Made by a program: the position numbers and the translations under genes. Positions 21,687 to 29,702 of a stretch of DNA of 64,000 bases are shown here, one piece after another. This stretch comes from Schizophyllum amplum (lineage: Eukaryota > Basidiomycota > Agaricomycetes > Agaricales > Schizophyllaceae), in assembly GCA_007026445.1 (NCBI GenBank), contig VDMD01000004.1, positions 1,240,001-1,304,000 on the forward strand, written 5' to 3'. Numbering within the stretch: the first letter of the stretch is position 1; every line of letters starts with the position of its first letter. Below the pieces are notes generated by a model, which saw only the letters and a list, made by a program, of their open reading frames with translations, made no database searches and was not told the origin of the DNA.

Positions 21687-23038
21687 TCATATATCAAGGT
21701 CCTCATCAGGATCATCGTCGTCTATGTCGTCCGCCGAGTCTGGATCGTATAGGATAGCTCCAGCAGTGGGTGGCAGCGGCTGACCTAGAGGCGAAGGTGA
21801 TCAGATAGTGTGCCGTAAGATCGTGTGTTGCAATCGAACCTTCGTGGGCGTAGGGTAGAGGGACCTGCGCACGCGCCCGCTGCTGAGCTTCCGAGAGGGA
21901 CAGATTGAAGGAGACGTTCATATCAGGTGGGATCCCGCTCGTAGATGTCTACATAGGTGATTAGCTTTTCGGCGATGAGAGATATCGTGGGTTCGACTCA
22001 CCTCTTCGATCACCCGTTTCTTCTCAGAAAAGATCCTCCTTAAGCTGCGCAGGGCAGTAACCTCGCAGGGCGTGCCATCTGCCCATCCTTCGAGACGTCT
22101 TTCGATAGCTTTTCGCCTGGAAGCTGCGCCGCGTGTGAGAATGTCCACAACAGTGTCATCCGCTGCGAGGTCTGCATCCGCATTCACAGTTAAGTCTGTG
22201 GTGGGTGAGAGACATATCGTTCGTCCCAGAGCCGGACTTACCAATTGTAGCCTGCCGTGCGCTTACTGGCATCCAGACACCCCAGAAGCGGTCTTCGTGG
22301 CCAAGCGGAGGTGGTGGCGTTCCGTATTCTGCGGCGACGTGTGTGATGAGCGCGGGCGAGTGTGCCACAATATGCGCGACGTTTTTGGCGTGCGATAGAG
22401 ACGAGTGGAGAAGAGAGGAGAGTAAAGGGGATGTGGAAGATGATGTGGTATGCAATACAATGGTGTGATCTGAGACCATCATCAGCGAGTCGTAGAAGAT
22501 AGCGGGAAACAAGTGAAGGCGTCGAGCGCGTGTCGATGCATTCACCTCCATCGGTCCTAATACTCCTCTTGCAAAGTTCTGTCAAGAAGCTGCTTGTCGC
22601 CGAGATGCTTCCTATGTCACTCTGCAAAGAATCGAGAGAGTCGATGACGAGAGTGGTGGGTTGAGGGTCTTGCAGCGCCGTGTTGATCGCGTCTCTCGGA
22701 TCCTTGAAGTCTCCGAAGCTGGGGACATTGCACAAAAGGTCGTGCAGTTCCACGTCGTCATCCCCGCCATTATAATCCAGTAGAGCCGAAGGCGGATAGA
22801 ACAGGCAAAACACGACTGTCTTGCGTTTCGCTTTCACGGTGCCCTTCCCCTGCTCAGGCCGAATGACGCGCCGTAGGATGGGTATTGCAGAAGCATGAGG
22901 TGTAGACTGCAGAATGACTAGCGGAGGCTGAGCTTTACCGGGTGCAAGGATGGTAGGAAGCAAGAGCGAGGCCATGTTGTGATCGGCGCCGGATAAGGAA
23001 AGCCTGTCTGTCCAACTGGGGCAATTGCTTGCGTCCAT
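21687..23038 (-). CDS. ELP5: Elongator complex subunit Elp5
   Basis: Multi-exon gene from ATG 23038 to TGA 21687-21689. Recognisable parts: MASLLLPTILAP and PPLVILQSTPHASAIPILRR at the N-terminus, KRKTVVFCLFYPPSALLD, the RecA-like strand VIDSLDSLQSD followed by FLTELC, then IVAHSPALITHVAAEYGTPP, and the acidic C-terminus with FNLSLSEAQQRARAQVPLPY and a final run of Asp/Glu ending EDLDI. Elp5 pairs with Elp4 and Elp6 in the RecA-like ring of Elongator, which modifies the wobble uridine of tRNA. At least four introns are needed. The start codon CAT(23036-23038) lies inside the conserved block GTCCATTTGGC, which is repeated upstream of the small genes to the right. The gene is divergent from the first small gene (124 bp between ATGs). 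Confidence 0.85.
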
Positions 23039-23161
23039 TTGGCGGAGCCGTCGACACGTGATCGCGCCTATATTACATGCGGGCTGCGCGCCTCACGACC
23101 TCAATACGCCTCTTGTCTTTTCTCTCTCACGACCTTTCAGTTTCGACACAACTTATTCACG
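23019..23161 (+). promoter_or_regulatory. Bidirectional promoter of ELP5 and small gene 1
   Basis: Contains CCATTTGGC (23035-23043, overlapping the ELP5 ATG), the palindromic E-box-like CACGTGATCG (23055-23064) and a TATATTA box (23069-23075), followed by a C/T-rich stretch and the ATG at 23162. The same three elements in the same order occur before the other two small genes, which supports a functional promoter. Confidence 0.65.
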
Positions 23162-23517
23162 ATGCCTAAATCGTCGTCGTACGGCTCGTATAACACCACG
23201 TCCAGTGGCACGAATGACCAGGTGCGTTGCCCCTGCGCATCGCCCTTTGTCTTCCGCTCATCCTCGTCATTGCCTAGGGCAACCACTACTGCAGTCGCGA
23301 TTATGGGAACGAGAGTAACTCCTACCATTACTCGAACAAGTGCGTGCACTTGCATTCTGTGCTGGTGCAAGCTCATTGACGTATCACTCGCTGCAGTGAC
23401 GGGAGCTACTATTACTCCAACCCCAACGGGTCCACGTACCACAGCAGCAGCACCGGCTCCTCCACGTACACCGCTCCCTCTGGCGATGTTTACAAGTCGT
23501 CCTCGTCGTCCAAGTAA
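23162..23517 (+). CDS. Small Tyr/Ser/Asn/Gly-rich protein, array copy 1
   Basis: Three exons (23162-23221, 23278-23339, 23397-23517) encode 80 aa. Exon 1 gives MPKSSSYGSYNTTSSGTNDQ; exon 2 the block GNHYCSRDYGNESNSYHYSN; exon 3 DGSYYYSNPNGSTYHSSS, then STYTAPSGDVYK and a Ser/Lys tail. There is no signal peptide or membrane helix. The composition is almost only Ser, Tyr, Asn, Gly, Thr, resembling prion-like or low-complexity phase-separating segments. Repeated YSNx(D/N)GS-type steps suggest short beta hairpins. Introns are in phase 0 and phase 2, exactly as in the two other copies. I recall similar tiny unnamed proteins in other basidiomycetes. Function unknown. Confidence 0.75.
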
Positions 23518-24289
23518 TCGACAGCAGACGCGAAGACATCGGCACACGATGCGTTCACGACCTTTCCCGAATCGCAAGATATCGACAGAGATGGAGACTC
23601 GAATCGTGAAGAACTAGTTACGGCATGTTACGAAGAATGACAAGCGAGATTTGTACTGGAAACGTACGTTCATCCATGATTTGCTGACCGATGTCTGATC
23701 GAGTCGTTCTCTGTCGAGTGCCTTCTGGTCAGATGTGCAACACATTTCACCTTATCTTCAGGCGTGTATATACTACTATAAGCGATGCTGCCCTCGTGAA
23801 CAGTACCGGAGGTTGATATCGCAGCAGGTCACAGACTCGACAGGGTCGCATAGTTTCATGCCAGTGATGAACGTCGATGAACTCGTAAGCCAGAAGATGT
23901 TCTGACGATACGATATCCTGCCATCGCCTTCGCGCTTCGCGTATAATTCACGCGCACTGTGTATAACCGGTGCGGAACATGGCTCGCAGACATTTCTCAC
24001 AGTACCGTAGCTGCAGGATTATCAGATGGGGTCACGACATAGAAGCTACCAGTGACACGTACCAGTCATAAGCGTTTCAGGCCCCGCGAGCACAAGAAAC
24101 GAAGGGGAAAATCTGAGGCAGAAGAACCATGGCAGCTAAGTCCAGAGTCCAGAGTCCCCGCTGCCCTGGCGGCGATTTGCTGACTCTCGATGCACTCGGA
24201 CTGCGCCCCTTGGTTGCATATGCCCGAGTTGCTACTAGTGCACAATAGCGCACAACACGTCTCCAGTCTCGCAGGCATTGAATGTTGGG

Positions 24290-24397
24290 ACTAGAGTAGA
24301 AGCAAGAGCGAGGTCCGGCTGTGGCCAACGCCGGATGATATCCCGGATAAGGAAGGCCTTAGCCCTTCTGTCCGATGGGGCAACTGCTTGTACCCAT
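24290..24397 (-). pseudogene. Relic of the ELP5 5' end (array unit 2)
   Basis: Read on the minus strand, the ATG at 24397 and following bases mirror ELP5: ACCCATTTGGC against TCCATTTGGC, GGATAAGGAAGGCC against GGATAAGGAAAGCC, and GAAGCAAGAGCGAGG (around 24300-24314), identical to ELP5 at 22958-22972. The frame stops after 12 codons. It is a decayed copy carried along with the duplicated promoter, not a gene. Confidence 0.7.
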
Positions 24398-24522
24398 TTG
24401 GCAAAGACATCAGCACGTGATCGTATATTATAGGGGCTGCCGCCCACGCTACGCCGAGACACACCTTGTCCTCTCTCGCGACCTCTTTGCCATCCGCGCC
24501 CTGTAAAAACTCATCAGTCACG
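24393..24522 (+). promoter_or_regulatory. Duplicated promoter block of small gene 2
   Basis: CCCATTTGGC (24393-24402), CACGTGATCG (24414-24423) and TATATTATA (24424 onward) repeat the element order seen before copy 1, followed by a C/T-rich leader (TGTCCTCTCTCGCGACCTC) and the ATG at 24523. Confidence 0.6.
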
Positions 24523-24862
24523 ATGCCCAAGTCGTCGTACGGCTCGTATAACACTGCATCCAGCGGCACGAATGGCCAGGTGCGTTGCCCCTATTCATCG
24601 CCCATTGTCTCCAGCTCATGCTCGCCATCCGGTAGGGCAATCACTACTGCAACCGCGACTACGGGAACGGGAGCAACTCTTACCACTACTCAAACTCGTG
24701 CGTACTCACCTATGATGTTGGTGCCAGGTTACTGACGCTGAGCTCAGCAATGGGAGCTACTATTACTCCAACCCCAACGGGTCCACATACTACAACAGCG
24801 GCAACGGCGCATCGACGTACACCTCACCCTCCGGAGGCGTATACAAGTCGTCGTCCAAGTAG
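24523..24862 (+). CDS. Small Tyr/Ser/Asn/Gly-rich protein, array copy 2
   Basis: Three exons (24523-24579, 24636-24697, 24748-24862) encode 77 aa and align along their whole length with copy 1: MPKSSYGSYNTASSGTNGQ, GNHYCNRDYGNGSNSYHYSN, NGSYYYSNPNGSTYYNSG, STYTSPSGGVYKSSSK. Exon 2 is 62 nt in every copy. The introns also resemble those of copy 1 (GTGCGTTGCCCC... then a TAG acceptor), showing recent duplication. No localisation signal is visible. The protein is expected to behave like its neighbour; function unknown. Confidence 0.75.
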
Positions 24863-25039
24863 TCGATGGTCGGCACTAGCGCGATGGTTCTCGACGCGCC
24901 CACGATAGGCCACGAGCCACAAGATAAGGAAGGGAATTGGGTTCTGAGATGCCATCGTCAGTACTTTGTATTACGAACGGTTTGAAGTGAAATCGAATGT
25001 GTGAATGAGTCATTGTCGTCTTTCCATTGCCAGCTGGCC

Positions 25040-25100
25040 TGGTTTGCTGACGCCTGCTTTCCTTGAAGTTCGGCCTGTCTGGCTGACCATTGATTCCGCG
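25040..25100 (-). pseudogene. Relic of the GNAT gene 3' end (array unit 2)
   Basis: On the minus strand this stretch reads NQWSARQAELQGK, close to the C-terminus of the intact GNAT-like gene at 26015 (DQWDTRQSEVQGK followed by stop). The DNA match continues past the stop (TTTGCTGACGCCTGCTTTCCTTGAA against TCTACTGACGGCTACTTTCCTTGAA). It is a fragment left by the tandem duplication. Confidence 0.65.
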
Positions 25101-25344
25101 ACTTCGCCGTCGTCCTCGGCGGCGCTTCGCGCATCACGCATGCGTATTCGGTAATAGCACAACGCTGCTCGCAGATATCTCAAGTCATAGGACAGTGTCT
25201 GTGGTAGCTGCAGGAATATTAAATGGGATCACGAAATAGAGCGGTAATACGCACCAGTTCGCAGCCACCACTTGCATAGCAGGCATGCCGACGGCGGAGG
25301 TTGCCCAGCCCAGTCGTCGGGCCAGGTCGTGATGAACGCACAAG

Positions 25345-25403
25345 CAAGGCCTTCACGTCCAACCGGGGCAACTGCCGATGTCAATATCACTGCTTGCGCT
25401 CAT
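25345..25403 (-). pseudogene. Relic of the ELP5 start (array unit 3)
   Basis: The minus strand from ATG 25403 reads MSASSDIDIGSCPGWT then stop. ELP5 begins MDASNCPSWTDRL, so the fragment keeps the start with a 7-codon insertion and quickly decays. The flanking bases (TTGCGCTCATTTGGC) match the ELP5 promoter block. Confidence 0.6.
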
Positions 25404-25512
25404 TTGGCACGCGCAACAACACATGATCACGACTATATCATAGGCGCAAAGTAGAAACGCACCTTGGCCTCTCTCTCCGACCTCTGATCGCCCTTGACAC
25501 ACCGCATCCGCA
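25400..25512 (+). promoter_or_regulatory. Duplicated promoter block of small gene 3
   Basis: TCATTTGGC (25400-25408), CACATGATCA (25420-25429, one base off CACGTGATCG) and TATATCA (25434 onward) repeat the order found before copies 1 and 2, followed by a C/T-rich leader. Confidence 0.55.
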
Positions 25513-25848
25513 ATGCCCCAATCCCAGTACGGCGAGTACACCGCGAACAACGGCACGAACAGTCAGGTTCGTGCTTATCGTCGCTTGACTTCAACGGTCC
25601 GCCGACTGGCCTTCGCGCAGGGCAACCGCTACGCCGCTCGCAACTATGACAGCGGGCAGAACACCTACCGCTATTCGAACCGGTGCGTGCGGGTTTCCCA
25701 TACTGGCGAAGGATCATAGTCATAGCAGGGTAGCGATGGAAGCTACCATTACAAGAACGCCGACGGCTCCAAGTACCACAACAACGGGAGGGGCTCGTCG
25801 ACGTATACTTCGCGCGACGGCAACGTCCACAGGTCGTCGTCCACGTAG
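25513..25848 (+). CDS. Small Tyr/Ser/Asn/Gly-rich protein, array copy 3
   Basis: Three exons (25513-25566, 25621-25682, 25734-25848) encode 76 aa. This is the most diverged copy: MPQSQYGEYTANNGTNSQ, GNRYAARNYDSGQNTYRYSN, then DGSYHYKNADGSKYHNNG, STYTSRDGNVHRSSST. The single Cys of copies 1 and 2 (HYC) is replaced by Ala, and more basic residues are present. Exon lengths (54, 62, 115 nt) and intron phases (0 and 2) match. The third exon uses the acceptor GGTAG at 25733. Retention of an open frame and of splice sites suggests it is under selection. Function unknown. Confidence 0.7.
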
Positions 25849-26014
25849 GCAGACGATTGTCCCCGGCGTGGAACAGTCACCACGATAAGGAAGGCGCCTG
25901 GGGCGATATCGTTAGCGTTCTGTCACGACAGTGTTACGAACGATTGAAATCGAGATTGAATGCGAGAAACTCACTTCTATCTTGTCTCGACCAGCCTATC
26001 TGGTCTACTGACGG

Positions 26015-26904
26015 CTACTTTCCTTGAACTTCGGACTGCCTCGTATCCCACTGATCCCTCATCAACACGCACTCGCGCACTTGCCATCGCATGAAGCCCA
26101 TTCGTCTCAGAGGCTTGCTGTCCGCCGTACGGAAACCCTCTTCGCGTAAGACTCGCTGCGTGTACGGACACAGCGCATCATCTTCAGCGTATACCGAGGT
26201 GATGCTGCCATTGCTGTGGAATGCTTGGCGCAGCGCGTGCTGTAACAGGTCGCGCTGTATATTTGCAGGTCGATACGGCTCGATGACAGTGAAGTGAGTC
26301 AACGCAGCAGCAGTAGGAGTCGGTGTCGCGCTCGAGGGCTCTCGTACTTTGACGGCTGCCAACCCGATTATCTCGTTGTCGTAGTCAAGCAGCCAGAGAC
26401 CAGAGCCAAGGGGTTGTGCATAGTATGCATGCGGATCGCGCATGTCCTCAGCGCGTAATGTCGCTTGCAGACGGTCCTCGAAATGGGGGCGATTGAACCT
26501 GTGAGCTTGATTAGAGGCGGGCACCGCGTGGGAAGTAAGCAGTACGCACCAGTCTGCGGCAACCAAGAGGACGACAAGGAAGGGTGCATAGCCGCGGATC
26601 GGGCTCAGCCATGGCCAGAACCCCTTTAGCTCGGCGGCCTGCTGGCTCGGCCACCAATGCATGTACTCGACGAAAGCCGACGACACGGCGAACCATAGCG
26701 CGAGAAGGGAAGGGCTCGTGTAAGCTGTGAGAATAATCTTCGTAAGACCCTGTTATTCCTGAAGGGGAGGACGCGTACCTCTACGGTTCGCAGCCGCGAG
26801 ACCCTCCATCCCGTGCTTTGCGATCAGGCGCATCACAATCTTGCGCTCCTCAGCATTGGTAGTCGAGAGGGGGCGGATACGCGCAGAGGGTGATTCGACA
26901 GACA
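26015..26904 (-). CDS. GNAT-like acetyltransferase with N-terminal membrane segments
   Basis: Three exons from ATG 26904. The N-terminal part (MSVESPSARIRPLSTTNAEE) is followed by hydrophobic stretches (SLLALWFAVSSAFV; APFLVVLLVAADW) that read as two membrane helices. The second intron follows ADW. The C-terminal part looks like a GNAT fold: LLDYDNEIIGLAAVKV (beta 4 with acetyl-CoA-side strand), LTHFTVIEPYRPANIQRDLLQHALRQAF in the position of motif A, SITSVYAEDDALCPYTQRVLREEGF in the position of motif B. The classic Q/RxxGxG/A loop is not clearly present (YRPANIQRDLL), so activity is uncertain. It is convergent with the small-gene array, and a fragment of its 3' end is duplicated at 25040. 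Confidence 0.65.
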
Positions 26905-27081
26905 TGATGGGGCGCACGCAAGGGGCGATGGGCGTCCATGATTTCTGTCAAGCGCGAGTAGACGAATGCCAGGGGTGTGATCGACAACAAACGTTCGTGA
27001 AGAGAAGGCCGAGGGCCAGGAAGTACGCCGGGCCGGAGTGCCGGTGAAGCGATCGCCTGTCGGCGTCTGTCGACTTGTTCC

Positions 27082-27452
27082 AGGACCCCTGACAATACGC
27101 CCAGAGGCTTGCGCAAGGCGCGGATAAAATTTGGCAGTCCAAAAATCGATGCCACCGCAGTTTGCGGATAAAAACGGTCAGATTTTGGCCAGAGGCCTGC
27201 GCAAAACGCGGATAGAAATGGGCAGGAACGACCAAAAATATTCGATTTACCAAAGAATTCTGGGAGAATTAACCATATTGGGGAGTTCGGCAGACGCCGC
27301 CATCAACCGGCCCTCCGGGCCGGCCAAAATTTGATTATGCCTGCGCAAAACGCGGATAAAACAGGCCAAGAATCGCCAAAATCGGCGCGGATAAAACAGG
27401 TCAAAGTCGCCGATTTTTTGCGCAGGCCTCTGGGCGTATTGTCAGGGGTCCT
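27082..27452. mobile_element. 371-bp MITE with 35-bp TIRs and 8-bp target duplication
   Basis: The ends are inverted copies over 35 bp with one mismatch: AGGACCCCTGACAATACGCC... at 27082-27116 and its complement at 27418-27452. Immediately outside each end is CTTGTTCC (27074-27081 and 27453-27460), an 8-bp target-site duplication. The interior holds several copies of a GCGCAAAACGCGGATAAAA-type subrepeat and no transposase. An 8-bp duplication fits hAT-type elements (also P or Merlin). The intact ends and duplication suggest a fairly recent insertion. Confidence 0.92.
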
Positions 27453-29583
27453 CTTGTTCCCTCACGCGTCATTTTCGCAATTTCTCTCTATATGTCTATT
27501 CACCCTTAAAGCCACTGAGCTCTCGCAAGTGAGTAATGCCCATGACGACCAGCCCTCAGCCCAGAGTGATATAGCCTCCCAAGTGACATCTCATGGCAGC
27601 ATTCACTTCTGCAATGCAGACACTATCGCCGTATGGGACACAATCGCCGAACTGAACGAGGTCGCGTCGCGCGGCGTCCTTAGCTCCTCTGGCAAGAGTG
27701 CCCAGCTGAAAAGGCTGCGTCACCAGCTAGACGAGACTCTGAAGAGGAAGGCCCCGTTCACCGAACTCCTTGAGCGCCCGCCTGCTGCAGGCGATTACAC
27801 CCTCCTCCCGATCCAACGACTGTCAGCTGTGGTTTGCGCACTTCGAGTATACGTTGCCCTCTTCGAATCCCAGCACACCCGCTCGCGCCTTGTATGGCAG
27901 ACCATCGAAGAGTTCTGGCCGCACGTCTGCATCTGGATCGGCTTCCTCCACATCCGCCCCAACTATGAGTCCGTCAAACACATAATCACGCTATTTGACG
28001 ACGTGCGGCAGAACCTCGCGCACGCCGGGCTTGTGGCCCTCCTGCTCGCCCAACCACACATGATTGTGCTCCTCACCGACGTCTGGCTGCATATGTTTCG
28101 ATACCTATCCGCCTTCGAGATCACTATCCACCAGGCCATGGTGCCGACAGCGAAGGCCATCGCCGCAATTTACTCCGAGCTGGACAATGCGGACGTGTCG
28201 GCCATCGTCGAGCGGGAAGTGCTCCGCGCCGTCGGCAACAACGCACACAAGCTCTTTCGCCACATCGCGCGACTCATGCACGTCCTGTCGAAGCTGCCGG
28301 TCGAGCAGGATGACGGCGCGCTGCTCGCGACGCTCGAGATCGCGTCGTTCTTCATCGCGGAGGACCACAATCCGCTGCTGCGCCCCTCGGTGGTGCCGCG
28401 GGCGACGATCTGCGCAGTGGTGGAGCTGGTGAAGCAGTACGCGGGGAGGGTGCTGGAGATCATGGCGCAGTCGGCGTGCTTTTTTCTCGTGCAGACGTGG
28501 ACGATATCGACGGACAGGCGGCCGCTGCTGTGGGCGCTCAGGGCTGGACTGATCCCGCATATGCTTCGCATGGAGCAGGAGGAGCTACGGAAGGCGGACG
28601 CTACGGAGCTGCTGAAGGAATTATGGACGAATATGGCGCATAGGAGGGTACTAAGGGTATTTTGGCAGACGTATCAGCGCGACAAGGAGGCGATTGAGAA
28701 GGCGCCCTGGCAGCCGAAAATCTTCAAGAAGATTCTCCGTCGGGCAAAGATGAATTACGCTGTTCTCGAGTCGTTGGAGGAGAAATGGCTCTCAGATATG
28801 GGACATTGTCATAATCTGGAGGTCGGTGACATCTTTGCAAAAGCAGGTGATATCTGACAGTCCGTCAGTGTCCATTCCCTATACCCAATATGCTGCAGTG
28901 CCCTTGTAAAAGAGCGTATTATTGCTCAAAGGAATGCCAAAAGGCTCACTGGAACGCTGAGCATCGCCATCAGTGCCATATGTGGTGCTGGAGTCTGCTT
29001 GAGAATACGAAAGAGCCACTGCCTTATCGTGCGTCTTCTCTCATATTTTTTATTTCGTCCCGTGTGCTCATACACTCTTTCAGCGCTTTACGACCAGCGC
29101 GACATTGACTACCTCACACTTATCACAAAGGAATATACCGACCACCACTTGGACGATGTGTTCGAGGAAGCCAAGAAGATTGGACCGGCGAACCTCGGTC
29201 GGACTTATACACTGACGGTCGGCTGGGCCTCGGATCCAACACATTGGGTGATAGCATCGGATCGATTTTTTAGAGAGAGGATGGTGTTGATTCAAGTTGC
29301 TGTCAAAATGGGGAATGAGTTAACGCTGGTAACGCTGCCTTCGGTGACGTTGACGCTGGAGAATCCGGAGGACTCTGACTCGGGCACTGAAGAGGGATCT
29401 GGGGTTGGCGAAGGCGAGTGCGAGGGGTCTGAAGAGGAGGACGAGAGCGAGGATGAGGACGAGGTTGAAGAGGAGGACCAAAATGTCGCAGTGGCACATA
29501 GGGCAGGCGATCGAGTCGAGGAAAGCATGGAGGCCGATGGGATACTGTCTTTAGAAGGGGCTCACTTAGCATACGGCACTTGA
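27337..29583 (+). CDS. MYND-type zinc-finger protein (paralog A)
   Basis: Exons: 27337-27528, 27565-28821, 28869-29028, 29084-29583 (703 codons). A long helical region (VWDTIAELNE, VWQTIEEFWPHVCIWIGFL, LLLAQPHMIVLLTDVWLH, DDGALLATLEIASFFIAE, MAQSACFFLVQTWTI) precedes a MYND-like finger: GHCHNLE, CPFPIPNMLQCPCK, RAYYCSKECQKAHWNAEHRH, QCHMW. A conserved block follows (YDQRDIDYLTLITKEY, TLTVGWA) and then a highly acidic tail. MYND fingers usually bind proline-containing partner peptides. The gene closely matches the inverted paralog at 36477-38425. No in-frame ATG exists downstream near the conserved start; the first lies at 27337, inside the adjacent MITE, so the N-terminus is uncertain. The 36-nt first intron may be retained, as it keeps the frame. 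Confidence 0.8.
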
Positions 29584-29702
29584 AGCTTGAATTGGTTCAC
29601 CTCTCTGATTCCTGAAGGTGATGTTCGTGCCGGCAAGTTCCGGCGGGCCGGCGCACCGAAAGTCTAGCGCGCGTCAGCGGAGGTTGTACGGCGCGGGTGA
29701 GG

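Noticed and set aside
21985..22010. GGTTCGACTC resembling a tRNA T-loop
   Set aside because: It lies in ELP5 intron/exon sequence and I could not pair acceptor or anticodon stems around it.
26015..26904. Confident enzyme call for the GNAT-like protein
   Set aside because: The acetyl-CoA pyrophosphate loop (Q/RxxGxG/A) is not clearly conserved, so only a family-like call is made.
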